The notes below the pieces were generated by a model, which saw only the letters and a program-made list of their open reading frames with translations, was not told where the DNA came from and did no database searches. Of a stretch of 33,836 nt of DNA, positions 25,421 through 32,859 are shown in pieces; the first letter of the stretch is position 1, and the number at the start of each line of letters is the position of its first letter. The translations under genes were made by a program, and so were the position numbers. This DNA is from Candidatus Ruminococcus equi (GTDB lineage: Bacteria > Bacillota > Clostridia > Oscillospirales > Acutalibacteraceae): assembly GCA_018065465.1 (NCBI GenBank), contig JAGHTC010000079.1, positions 1 through 33,836 of the forward strand. Reading direction: 5' to 3'.

Positions 25421-27763
25421 TTATTTGTAATCTTCTACGCCGTCAAGATTCATAATAGCGGCGGGTTTATAGTCAGAAAGAACTTTTGCTTTCTTAACAA
25501 AGGCTTTTGCTTTCTTTGTGGCCTCTTTGAGTTTAGCATCGTAGTCGGCTTTGATTTGCTTTTTCTCGGCTTCAAGGCGTACTGAATACTTTTGCTCATC
25601 GGTGAAGCTGCAAGCAGCGATTTTTTCTTGCTCGAGTTGAGCAATCCTCTGCTCATACTGTGCTTTCAAATCTTCAATCTGAGCACTGCATTTCTCGGTA
25701 GCCTCTGCGATTGCTTTCTCTTTTTCGGCTGTAGATTCGCTGACAAGAGATTGAAGCTTTTTAATCTCGGCATCGCGGTTTTTCAGCGTTTCAACCTGAG
25801 TACGCATTGAGTTATTGAGCGCTACTACTTCGGACTCTTTCTCGTAGAGAGCGTCACGCTGTTTTGCATACAACTCTGCCTGCTCGTTCATAGACTCTTT
25901 CTCTTTATTGAGAGTGTCGATGATGGCATCTTTTGCAGAAAGCATATTGAGATGCACTCTGATTTGATGGCTGAGTTCTTCTTTTTCCGCGTCGTTTGCA
26001 GTGATAACGGAATTAAGTTGTTCAAACTGCGCTTCAACATCAGAGTATTTTTCTTTTGTAGCATTAAACTCATCTTGCAAAGAAGTAAGTTTATCGGTCA
26101 GCATTGCTTTTTCGATATTAGACGCGGAGATAACTTCATCCTTTGTCTGAATATCCATAGACTGCTGTGCAATAGTCTGAGACTGGCTTTCGACTGTTGT
26201 TTTGAGTTCGGTATTCAGTGCAGTCAAAGATTCTATTGTTGTTGCATTTTGTGCAGCCAAATCGTTAAGTTGTGCGATAGCGGCAGACTGATTTGCAATA
26301 GTGGTTTCGTGCTGAGCGATAGTATCTTTTTGCTGCGCTATTGTAGCAAGATGCTGTTCTATCTCACCATTCAAGCGAGTAATCTCGGCTTCGAGTTCGG
26401 ATACTTTATCCTGCAAGGAAGCAATAAGAGCAAGTTGCGCTGCAACAGTTGCTTCAAGTTCGGCAACCTTTGTTTCAAGTTCAGCAATACGAGCCTTACA
26501 AACTTCGAGTTCGGCTTCGAGTTCGGCAACACGCTGTTCGGCAAGACGGAGTTGCTCTCTTGTTTCTTCGAGTTCTCTTTCTCTGACTTCGAGAAGAGCT
26601 TTTAACTCTTCTATCTTCAAGTCACGCTGACGAACTTTTTCTTTCTCTTCTTCGAGTTCGGAAGTAAGACGAGCGATAATTGCTTCACGCTCACGGACTT
26701 CTTTAAGACGGAGAGCCATTTCTTCTCTTCTTGCCTCGTAAATCTGGTCTTCGATATAACGGGCAAGTTCTTCTTCCGGCTTGTTAGCCTCTGCCTCACG
26801 GCGGGCGTTCTCGGCTTCATACTCGGCGTGGAGTTTCTCTTTCAACGCTTTGTTTGTGCTGATTGTCATTACGAAATGCTGGAATGCCATTACATCATAA
26901 ATTTCGTTTTTGACATCCTGTGGCATATCGCCGCTATACTCGTTGATTTCGAGAACATAACCGGTTTTCAAGTAACCTTCGATAAATGTCCAGAGTTCAT
27001 AGCACTGCTTAAACGCAGGGTCCTGTTTGATACAGTTGGTTTTATTTATCGGAGATTTTACGGCGATACAGCCGTTGAGTGATTTTATCAAATCTGTACC
27101 GGCAAAGTCATCAAGGCGCATACGGATACGCTCGATACGCTCGTAGTCGGTAAGACTTTCTATCGCTTCTTCCCTACCGACACGGTCACGGTCGTGACTT
27201 TCGGCGGAATAATTGATATTGAAATTAAATTTTTGATTGTTCAGTACAACCTCACGGCTCATACGCATATTTGTTTCAGAGTCGTTCGGGGCATTTTGCA
27301 TAGCACGGAAACGCGCTTCAACAAAAGCAATCGTCTTGTAGATAAGTGTATGTAAGAAACGATTTTCATACGTTGCAAAACTATCTTCACGGTGGGTATT
27401 AAGCAATCTGCTCGGTACAACTGAACCGTCGGGTTCAAGTGACTGGATAAGGTTTGTATGCTGGGTAAGATGCTGAACGGCATCTTTACCAACCTGTTTA
27501 ACCTTATCAATACGGTCAACCTCTTTGTACTCTTCGATGAATTTTCTCTGTTCATCGATAGCCTTTTCGATATAAGGCAGAGCATCTTCGATTTTAATAA
27601 CCCATTCCATATCGATAACACGGTTACTCGCGTTACCTGTCAAATCGTCCTCGCCGTTATCGGCATCGGAAATAGCACCTGTAAGATAGCCTTGAGCGTA
27701 ATCCCCTTCAAGAGTTTGTTTCATTTCGGCATAAGCACGGTAGTATCTGCTGTAATCAATCAT
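25421..27763 (-). CDS. Long coiled-coil protein with DUF2357-like N-terminal block
   Basis: A 780-aa, highly charged, apparently cytoplasmic protein with no signal peptide or membrane helix. The N-terminal 300 residues are globular; VPSRLLNTHREDSFATYENRF (residues 116-136) resembles the conserved P-x-x-L-N-x-x-x-x-x-x-x-x-Y-E-N-R-F block of DUF2357 proteins, which accompany McrB-like ATPases. I see no PD-(D/E)xK nuclease motif. Residues about 305-765 are one heptad-rich coiled coil with repeats such as VAELEAELE and ETTIANQSAAIAQL. It lies 36 nt downstream of the AAA+ gene, its likely partner. The family assignment is tentative; it could be a scaffold or adaptor of the membrane ATPase. SD GAGGTGA, 6 nt before the ATG. 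Confidence 0.7.
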   Translation of the reverse strand: MIDYSRYYRAYAEMKQTLEGDYAQGYLTGAISDADNGEDDLTGNASNRVIDMEWVIKIEDALPYIEKAIDEQRKFIEEYKEVDRIDKVKQVGKDAVQHLTQHTNLIQSLEPDGSVVPSRLLNTHREDSFATYENRFLHTLIYKTIAFVEARFRAMQNAPNDSETNMRMSREVVLNNQKFNFNINYSAESHDRDRVGREEAIESLTDYERIERIRMRLDDFAGTDLIKSLNGCIAVKSPINKTNCIKQDPAFKQCYELWTFIEGYLKTGYVLEINEYSGDMPQDVKNEIYDVMAFQHFVMTISTNKALKEKLHAEYEAENARREAEANKPEEELARYIEDQIYEARREEMALRLKEVREREAIIARLTSELEEEKEKVRQRDLKIEELKALLEVRERELEETREQLRLAEQRVAELEAELEVCKARIAELETKVAELEATVAAQLALIASLQDKVSELEAEITRLNGEIEQHLATIAQQKDTIAQHETTIANQSAAIAQLNDLAAQNATTIESLTALNTELKTTVESQSQTIAQQSMDIQTKDEVISASNIEKAMLTDKLTSLQDEFNATKEKYSDVEAQFEQLNSVITANDAEKEELSHQIRVHLNMLSAKDAIIDTLNKEKESMNEQAELYAKQRDALYEKESEVVALNNSMRTQVETLKNRDAEIKKLQSLVSESTAEKEKAIAEATEKCSAQIEDLKAQYEQRIAQLEQEKIAACSFTDEQKYSVRLEAEKKQIKADYDAKLKEATKKAKAFVKKAKVLSDYKPAAIMNLDGVEDYK

Positions 27764-27799
27764 CGGGAATCACCTCGAATACAATAAAAGTAAAGTAAA

Positions 27800-29335
27800 T
27801 CAGACCATCTTCTGGAGCATACGAACATATTCTTTACACTCGTTCATATTCTCTCTGCCGAACAACTGGTCAAGTTGCTGAACAAGACCGTCAATTTCGT
27901 CACGGATATAAGAAATGTTGAGTGCTTCGAACTTACGCAATACCTTTTTGCAAAGGCAATAGTCAATACCGTCAACCTCAGTACCGCCGCAACCAACGTA
28001 TGCGGGAACGAAGGCTTTGAGCTGCTTCATAACACGGTTACCGAAAGCAACACGGAAATGTTCGATAACATAGTCGTCAAGAATTTCAATCTTCTTCAAG
28101 TTTTCTTCGCTGATGGGGTTAGCGGCAACAGCGTCGTCAAGAAGTTTTGTAAAGTATTTGTAGTTGATAAAGATAGGTTCTGTGTCGGGTGCTTCGAAGG
28201 GTTTACCCTTTGTATTGATATCGATAGGCAAAGCACGGTCATAAACTTTATCTGTGATAGCGAATGTAGAGTCGTCGTTGTTAGCAGTACCGACATACCA
28301 AATGTTGTCGGGGATAGTAAGTTTTCCGCCGTGGAAATGTTTCGGGTCATCAGGCCACGGAGCAGCAACGAGTTCAACAATCCATTCATCGTGAACAGGC
28401 ATTTCAAGAATTGAAAGCATCTCTGCGAAATAGTACTCAACACGAGCGATGTTCATTTCGTCGAGGATTACAACATAAACGTTCTCGTTGTATGATGCTT
28501 CGTACAAAGCACGGAGAAGGTCGGTTTCGTTGTATCTCTTTGTAAATTCGTTGAAGTAGCCGAAAAGCTCGGTACGGTCACGCCAAGAAGGCTGAACGGA
28601 TGCGATAACAGCGGGGTTGTTTACATACTTACCGAAAGCGTAAGGAAGTGAAGTTTTACCTGTACCGGAAATACCTTGTAAGATGATAAGACGGGTTGAA
28701 GCAAAACCTGCTACAAAACAACGCAAAATCTTTATATCATAGAAAAGTTTAAGTCTTGAACAAGCAAAGTTGCGGAAACGGTCACAAAATTCGGGAAGAG
28801 TAATTGACCAGTCATATTCAGGCGGCTGATAATCTGCCCACTCTTCGTCGATAGTGATAAGTTTGTTGAAACGACCTGTTGCTTCTTCCTCTTCTTCGCC
28901 TGCGTTGAGGGCTTCCATTTCCTCGCCTGTGAGTTCGGAAATTTCGTTGGGATTCAGACCGATTTGAGAAACTTTCATAGAAAGAATCTTGTCTTTTTCG
29001 AGGTTCATACGCATAACTTCTTTGTTAAGAGCGTTGACTTCGTTAACAAGGTCGTTTGTGTCTTTTACTTTCTTCTTGAATTTTATTGTCTTCTTTATTG
29101 CTTTGATGACGAAGAATACTACCAAAGCAAGTACGCCTGCAAGCAGGATGATAGCAACTATTGCAACTACCCAAGCAAGACCGCCGAGAGTTGTTGTATA
29201 GTTTTTGATGATTTCAACATATTTCGGGAAATTGAATGCACCGTAGATGCCTTTGAGTACGCCTACGATAGCGTTCCAGATTGAGCCAAAGAACTGACCT
29301 AAAAAGTCAAACAGGAATTTAAAAATTGTATCCAT
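27800..29335 (-). CDS. Membrane-anchored McrB-like AAA+ ATPase
   Basis: A 511-aa AAA_5/McrB-branch ATPase. A hydrophobic, amphipathic start (1-33) and one clear transmembrane helix (about 51-79) are followed by a basic linker and short coiled coil (80-120). The AAA+ core has Walker A GISGTGKTS (221-229), the McrB-like WRDRTELFGYFN (251-262), Walker B VVILDEMN (288-295, followed by IARVEYYF), sensor 1 WYVGTANNDDS (346-356) and arginine finger VYDRA (364-368). McrB proper has GTMNxxD at sensor 1, so GTP use is not implied. A membrane anchor is unusual for restriction GTPases. Its neighbours are surface-protein and SipW genes, suggesting a role in secretion or fibre assembly, which is inference. 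SD AGGAG before the ATG. Confidence 0.85.
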   Translation of the reverse strand: MDTIFKFLFDFLGQFFGSIWNAIVGVLKGIYGAFNFPKYVEIIKNYTTTLGGLAWVVAIVAIILLAGVLALVVFFVIKAIKKTIKFKKKVKDTNDLVNEVNALNKEVMRMNLEKDKILSMKVSQIGLNPNEISELTGEEMEALNAGEEEEEATGRFNKLITIDEEWADYQPPEYDWSITLPEFCDRFRNFACSRLKLFYDIKILRCFVAGFASTRLIILQGISGTGKTSLPYAFGKYVNNPAVIASVQPSWRDRTELFGYFNEFTKRYNETDLLRALYEASYNENVYVVILDEMNIARVEYYFAEMLSILEMPVHDEWIVELVAAPWPDDPKHFHGGKLTIPDNIWYVGTANNDDSTFAITDKVYDRALPIDINTKGKPFEAPDTEPIFINYKYFTKLLDDAVAANPISEENLKKIEILDDYVIEHFRVAFGNRVMKQLKAFVPAYVGCGGTEVDGIDYCLCKKVLRKFEALNISYIRDEIDGLVQQLDQLFGRENMNECKEYVRMLQKMV

Positions 29336-29397
29336 AAGTTCTACTCCTATATTTTATTGCACGATGTGCTTCTAATAATCAAATTTGTCACTAATTA

Positions 29398-29444
29398 TCT
29401 CTGTTACGGGGTTATGCCCCATCAAATAGCATCAGAGAAGCCGT
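29398..29444 (-). promoter_or_regulatory. Structured leader upstream of the AAA+ gene
   Basis: On the minus strand an outer stem TCTCTG / CAGAGA encloses the hairpin GGGG-cataa-CCCC, and ACGG upstream of the stem can pair with CCGT just after the CCCC run, which would form a pseudoknot. It lies in the 158-nt gap 63 nt before the ATPase ATG. I do not recognise a known riboswitch class. The rest of the gap is AT-rich, with TTTAGTATTTAG-type repeats at 29447-29481. Confidence 0.4.
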
Positions 29445-29493
29445 ACTAGTTTTTAGTATTTAGTATTTAGTTTTTAGTATTAAAGGTAGAATT

Positions 29494-30306
29494 TTATAAT
29501 TCTTCACCTTCAACATTAAAGAACCATTGCATTTTTGTATAACCACCCATGATATCATCAATACACTCGGGATCGTTACCTTCAATCCAAGTAACAATAG
29601 TATATTTTGTGGTATCGCCGGGGGCAAAATCTTCGGTAGTATCGTGGAAAATAATATCATCATCCACGAACTCAAAGTTAACTCTATCTTCAAGCGGTGA
29701 TTTGTCCATATTGGGTTTTGCGTAAATAGTGGGGTCACCGTTCTTATAAACCATAACACGCATTGCTTCATCGGCAGATTTTGCAACACCAATAATCTTC
29801 AAAGTTGACTCATAATTGAGTGTGTCTTTGCCGTTATTTGTCAGATAGAAAGTATAGGCAAGGTAGTTTCTGCCGTTGTGGCTACCGTCTTTCTCGGTAT
29901 CGAGGTTAGTCGGCAACCAATCATATGTAATGTTCGTGACTTCGGTAACATTTTCTGCACTTAACTCAAGATGAGGGTCAGAGCCATCGGCATTTTGCGA
30001 TACGGTGATACCTTTTCGAGCGGCACCGTTTTCAACTGAAATGACGAGGTCACCTATGGTCGTGAACAGCCATGCGATAATGAAAATTACCAACAGCACG
30101 AGAAGGGAAATCACGAGGGCAACGCCTGCACGGCGTTTCCAACGCACCTGGCGAGAAATATCCTTTGAGTCCCTGCGTGCGGAAAATCTGTCAAATATTG
30201 ATTTGTTGCGTTGCTTTTCAACGGCTATATCGCCTTTGTTTTCCAAACGCTCGAGCTGTTCCGGAACGAACGGCTCTTCTGTGGTAGGAACATTCTTTTT
30301 AGCCAC
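29494..30306 (-). CDS. Membrane-anchored TasA-like protein with cytoplasmic tail
   Basis: A 270-aa protein. A long charged N-terminal tail (1-70) precedes one transmembrane helix (about 72-93, ending IIAWLFTTIGDLV). The exterior part has YLAYTFYLTNNGKDTLNYES, the L-T-N-x-G phrase of TasA/CalY proteins, and the shared C-terminal motif IVTWIEGNDPEC followed by KMQWFFNVEG. The long tail and weaker AWF context suggest it may stay in the membrane as an anchor or initiator rather than be cleaved. Start GTG with AGGAGG 7 nt upstream. It lies between the second signal peptidase (23 nt upstream) and the ATPase. Confidence 0.75.
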   Translation of the reverse strand: MAKKNVPTTEEPFVPEQLERLENKGDIAVEKQRNKSIFDRFSARRDSKDISRQVRWKRRAGVALVISLLVLLVIFIIAWLFTTIGDLVISVENGAARKGITVSQNADGSDPHLELSAENVTEVTNITYDWLPTNLDTEKDGSHNGRNYLAYTFYLTNNGKDTLNYESTLKIIGVAKSADEAMRVMVYKNGDPTIYAKPNMDKSPLEDRVNFEFVDDDIIFHDTTEDFAPGDTTKYTIVTWIEGNDPECIDDIMGGYTKMQWFFNVEGEEL

Positions 30307-30329
30307 GATGTTACCTCCTGCTGTAATAA

Positions 30330-31358
30330 TTATTTGTCGGAATCAGTATTATCCTCTACATCCGACTGTGGAGTTTCGGTAGTTTTATTTTGCATCTCGT
30401 TGTACTGCTTTTGCATATTCTGGAAAGCCATAAATTGCTTGAATTGTTCGAATTCTTCAGCAGTCATTGAGGGGGTTGTGGGTGCAGTTTCCTGCGTGGA
30501 TTGTGCCTGCGGTTGAGGTTGTGGTTGTGGTGTTGCGTTTTCAACCTGCCCATTCGCAGGTGTATTTTCGGCAGAATCTGCGGGAGTGGGCTCTGCGGGT
30601 GTAGTGTCGACATTGACACCTGCCGCTTTGAGTTTTTCTTCGTACTCGCGCTTGATGGCTTCTTTTTCCTCTTCGAGTTTGTCATCGTTCTTTGACTTCT
30701 TGTAGCCTGTGAAATTCAGGACAACTCTAACCAAAGCATAGAGGAAGAAGACAATCATCGGAAGCAATACACAGAGGAAGAAACCAAGTTGAGAACGGAT
30801 GAAATCGAGAACTTTACCAATGCCGTGGAGAACAGTTGCATCATAGTTTTCGGTATGAACAATGGATGCGATTGAAACAGCGCTGATATAGTTATTCACC
30901 TGTAACTGGTCGGGAAGTTCAGCAACGGACTCGTTGTCTCCCCATGTCTGGTAGACGGGAAGGTCGTTGTATTCCTGAACATCGGTAATTCTATGGCATA
31001 TCAGTTGTTCGCCCATATCCTCGGCACCTTTTAAGACACCCATATATGTAATGATGTCGCCTTTTTGGTAGGTGCGGGTTGCGTCGAATTCTGTCGCCTT
31101 GCCGATAATAATATCGCCTTTTTCGAAATTACCGCCTGTGTATTCATCGTTGACCTTTTGACCGTTCGACAAGGTATGGCCTTTGTATCCGCCCTTCATA
31201 GAGTCGGACTGGATAGTCTGAACGGTGTAGCCGAAAATAGTGGAGATACCCGATGCCTTTGAAGTAAGCGCCATAGCCGCAATAAGGATAGATATGACGA
31301 GTACCAATACTATTAAAATGTTAACAACAGTATTTAAAATTGCTTTAAAGACTTTCAT
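30330..31358 (-). CDS. Large SipW-type signal peptidase I with Pro/Gln-rich tail
   Basis: A 342-aa S26B peptidase, second in the locus. The N-terminal helix (about 10-32) is followed by the catalytic serine S53 in TIQSDSMKGG, where the usual Ser-Gly-Ser-Met-Glu-Pro is altered. A stretch of about 25 residues separates it from the GDIII strand. The histidine base is H122 in LICHRITDV, and TWGDNESVAELPD matches the acidic GD-N-x-x-x-D region. A second helix (about 197-220) is followed by about 120 cytoplasmic residues: a charged helix (EEEKEAIKREYEEKLKAAG), a Pro/Thr/Gln-rich linker and a final helix. Probably specific for part of the neighbouring substrate set. SD AGGAG, 5 nt before the ATG. 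Confidence 0.85.
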   Translation of the reverse strand: MKVFKAILNTVVNILIVLVLVISILIAAMALTSKASGISTIFGYTVQTIQSDSMKGGYKGHTLSNGQKVNDEYTGGNFEKGDIIIGKATEFDATRTYQKGDIITYMGVLKGAEDMGEQLICHRITDVQEYNDLPVYQTWGDNESVAELPDQLQVNNYISAVSIASIVHTENYDATVLHGIGKVLDFIRSQLGFFLCVLLPMIVFFLYALVRVVLNFTGYKKSKNDDKLEEEKEAIKREYEEKLKAAGVNVDTTPAEPTPADSAENTPANGQVENATPQPQPQPQAQSTQETAPTTPSMTAEEFEQFKQFMAFQNMQKQYNEMQNKTTETPQSDVEDNTDSDK

Positions 31359-31372
31359 GGGAACTCCTAAAT

Positions 31373-31437
31373 AGAAATGAATAATGAATAGTGAATAATG
31401 AATAATTGTGGGAAAATCGCAAGCGATTTTTGATTTT
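31373..31437. repeat. TGAATRA tandem repeat plus ATCGC palindrome, copy 1
   Basis: Tandem TGAATAA/TGAATAG units (31373-31407) run into GGGAAAATCGC-aa-GCGATTTTTGATTTT. The same pairing of tandem units and palindrome recurs at 32711-32787, and the palindrome alone at 33731-33759 and 33779-33810. Confidence 0.75.
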
Positions 31438-31439
31438 AT

Positions 31440-31620
31440 AGATTATTCACTTCGTTTAAGTCGGGCTACGGTGCTCGGCTCACATAATATCAAGCCTCGT
31501 TCACCTACGCTGTTCTTGAAATAACTTCTACTCACTTGACCACCTACACAGACTTTTGTCTGTTTCGGTGCTCACAGTTCGCACAAAGTAATTTCAAGGC
31601 TACGGTGCTCGGCTCTTAAA
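31440..31620. repeat. Unidentified non-coding element with internal 18-nt direct repeats
   Basis: GGCTACGGTGCTCGGCTC occurs exactly at 31464-31481 and 31598-31615. Between them are the hairpin ACAGAC-tttt-GTCTGT (31548-31563), a third partial CGGTGCTC (31566-31573) and two CACCTAC words. All frames contain stops or lack a start with a ribosome site. It looks like a dispersed intergenic repeat rather than a gene; the origin is unknown. Confidence 0.5.
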
Positions 31621-31629
31621 AGAAGAACT

Positions 31630-31680
31630 TGCAGAAATGTAGGTGTTTTGAAGAGGTACACACCTCTTCTACATCCTGCA
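31630..31680 (-). ncRNA. Strong long hairpin in the SipW/major-subunit intergenic region
   Basis: The outer arms TGCAG-ATGTAG and CTACAT-CTGCA enclose an inner stem AAGAGGT / ACCTCTT with a 4-nt loop. It lies in the untranslated interval of 427 nt between the candidate major subunit gene and the second signal peptidase. It could be a processing or stability element; a free small RNA is only a possibility. Confidence 0.4.
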
Positions 31681-31689
31681 TTATTCTTC

Positions 31690-31731
31690 AAAAACCCATT
31701 TGGGTATGTCCCCCGCCCCGCAGGGCGGGGG
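31690..31731 (-). terminator. Tandem hairpins after the candidate major subunit gene (partial terminator)
   Basis: On the minus strand a very GC-rich 9-bp hairpin CCCCCGCCC-tgcg-GGGCGGGGG (31710-31731) is followed by ACCC-aaat-GGGT-TTTTG (31690-31705). They come 54 nt after the stop of the 258-aa protein. The arrangement suggests attenuation or mRNA 3' protection, so the subunit would be made in excess over the downstream peptidase. Confidence 0.55.
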
Positions 31732-31785
31732 AACGAGACTCATACTAAATTAACGAATAAATATTAAACTATATTAAATCGTAAA

Positions 31786-32562
31786 TTATGCAAGTGCAAG
31801 GTCAACCTTTATGCTAGAAATAATCTCTTGAGCGTTTACTGTACCAACCTTGTCGGAGTAGCAGTTTGTATCCTGACCGTCGAGGTATACATAAACTGTG
31901 ATGTACTTAGAAAGGTCAGAACCTGTAGCAGAAAGACCTGTTAAGCCTGTATCAACATTGAGAGATGTTGATGTACCAGCGAGGCTAGCGAATTCACCAG
32001 CATCAGGTGTAAGAACGCCGTTAGCAGTACCTGTTGAGAGTGTATATGTTCCAAGCAAATTAGTACCATTAGCGATAGCAACTCTTATACAACCTTCCAT
32101 TGTTGCGCCGGTAGCTTTTGTGATTGAAACGCCTTTGAGGTATACTTTCTGAGAAGCAGCAGCAGTAACATCAGAACCATCGGAAAGTCTGCAATAGATG
32201 TTTTCTTTGTAGAAACCTTCTGTTGTAGGTGTAGGTGTAGCATCACTCTTACCATATGCATCAGCCGCAGCAGCAGCAACAGTATAGAATGTGTCCGGAG
32301 CAGTTTGTTTTTGTGATACGGGGTCAAGGTTCTTTGTAGCTTCGTTTTTAGCGATAGTAGCTTCATGGCTCCAAGTTGTGTCTGTTTCTGTACGAATTAC
32401 GAGACCAGTTGAAGCAGTAGTCTTAAGAGAAAGACCGGAAGCATAAGCATTGGGGTTTGATGTAAACCATGCGAATGTTGCAGAACCAAGAGCTACGAGA
32501 GCTACGAGGAGCATAGCAACTGAAGACAATAAAGCCTTCTTTTTCATTGATGTGTTTTTCAT
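31786..32562 (-). CDS. TasA/CalY-like protein, candidate major fibre subunit and SipW substrate
   Basis: A 258-aa protein with the clearest SipW-cognate signal in the window: MKNTSMKKKALLSSVAML, hydrophobic core, then GSATFAWFTSNPNAYASGLS (about 27-46), closely parallel to TasA (TWAAFND...ATFASG). The mature part is Ala/Thr/Ser-rich and beta-prone; the C terminus carries ITVYVYLDGQDTNCYSDK and SIKVDLALA, the shared family motif. The open frame extends 13 codons further, but AAGGAGG lies 9 nt before the ATG at 32562, so that is the start. Its small size, very strong ribosome site and flanking untranslated hairpins suggest the most abundant subunit; that role is inference. Confidence 0.82.
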   Translation of the reverse strand: MKNTSMKKKALLSSVAMLLVALVALGSATFAWFTSNPNAYASGLSLKTTASTGLVIRTETDTTWSHEATIAKNEATKNLDPVSQKQTAPDTFYTVAAAAADAYGKSDATPTPTTEGFYKENIYCRLSDGSDVTAAASQKVYLKGVSITKATGATMEGCIRVAIANGTNLLGTYTLSTGTANGVLTPDAGEFASLAGTSTSLNVDTGLTGLSATGSDLSKYITVYVYLDGQDTNCYSDKVGTVNAQEIISSIKVDLALA

Positions 32563-32685
32563 GAGAAATTCCTCCTTAATTTTTGCCCCTCCAAAACACA
32601 AGAGGGATGTTTAATGAATTTATGTATTAGTGCGGATGCACGAAATACCTTATTAGTTTTTAGTTTTTAGTGTTTAGTGTTTAGA

Positions 32686-32710
32686 TTCAAGTTTTTTGAA
32701 TAAAAACTTG

Positions 32711-32712
<2 letters not shown>
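32686..32712. repeat. AT-rich palindrome upstream of the candidate major subunit
   Basis: Arms TTCAAGTTTTT and AAAAACTTGAA around a short TGAAT-type centre, flanked by TTAGTTTTTAG-type repeats at 32653-32684. It could form a hairpin or bind a regulator. The rest of the 297-nt interval holds the listed repeats and an 8-nt GTGC/GCAC inverted repeat at 32631-32642; no confident promoter was found. Confidence 0.4.
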
Positions 32713-32787
<75 letters not shown>

Positions 32788-32794
32788 ATAGGCA

Positions 32795-32844
32795 ACCCCT
32801 CCGGCAAAACTTTTGTTTTGCTACCTCCCCTTACACAGGGGAGG
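32795..32844. repeat. Double-hairpin intergenic repeat, copy 2
   Basis: GCAAAAC-tttt-GTTTTGC followed by CCTCCCCT-tacac-AGGGGAGG (32824-32844). Same order and sequence family as copy 1 at 6443-6490, 26 kb away, and likewise just after a minus-strand stop codon. Confidence 0.8.
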
Positions 32845-32859
32845 CTGTGTTATTGAAAA

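Noticed and set aside
25952..26605. Plus-strand open frame of 217 codons, rich in Phe/Cys/Ser
   Set aside because: Antisense shadow of the repetitive coiled-coil gene; the composition is what reversed Glu/Lys/Ala heptads give.
25421..29335. McrBC-type restriction system
   Set aside because: The ATPase has a membrane helix, the partner shows no PD-(D/E)xK nuclease motif, and the neighbours are secreted proteins and signal peptidases.
31440..31620. Small protein gene in the intergenic element
   Set aside because: Stops occur in all useful frames, and there is no start codon with a ribosome site.
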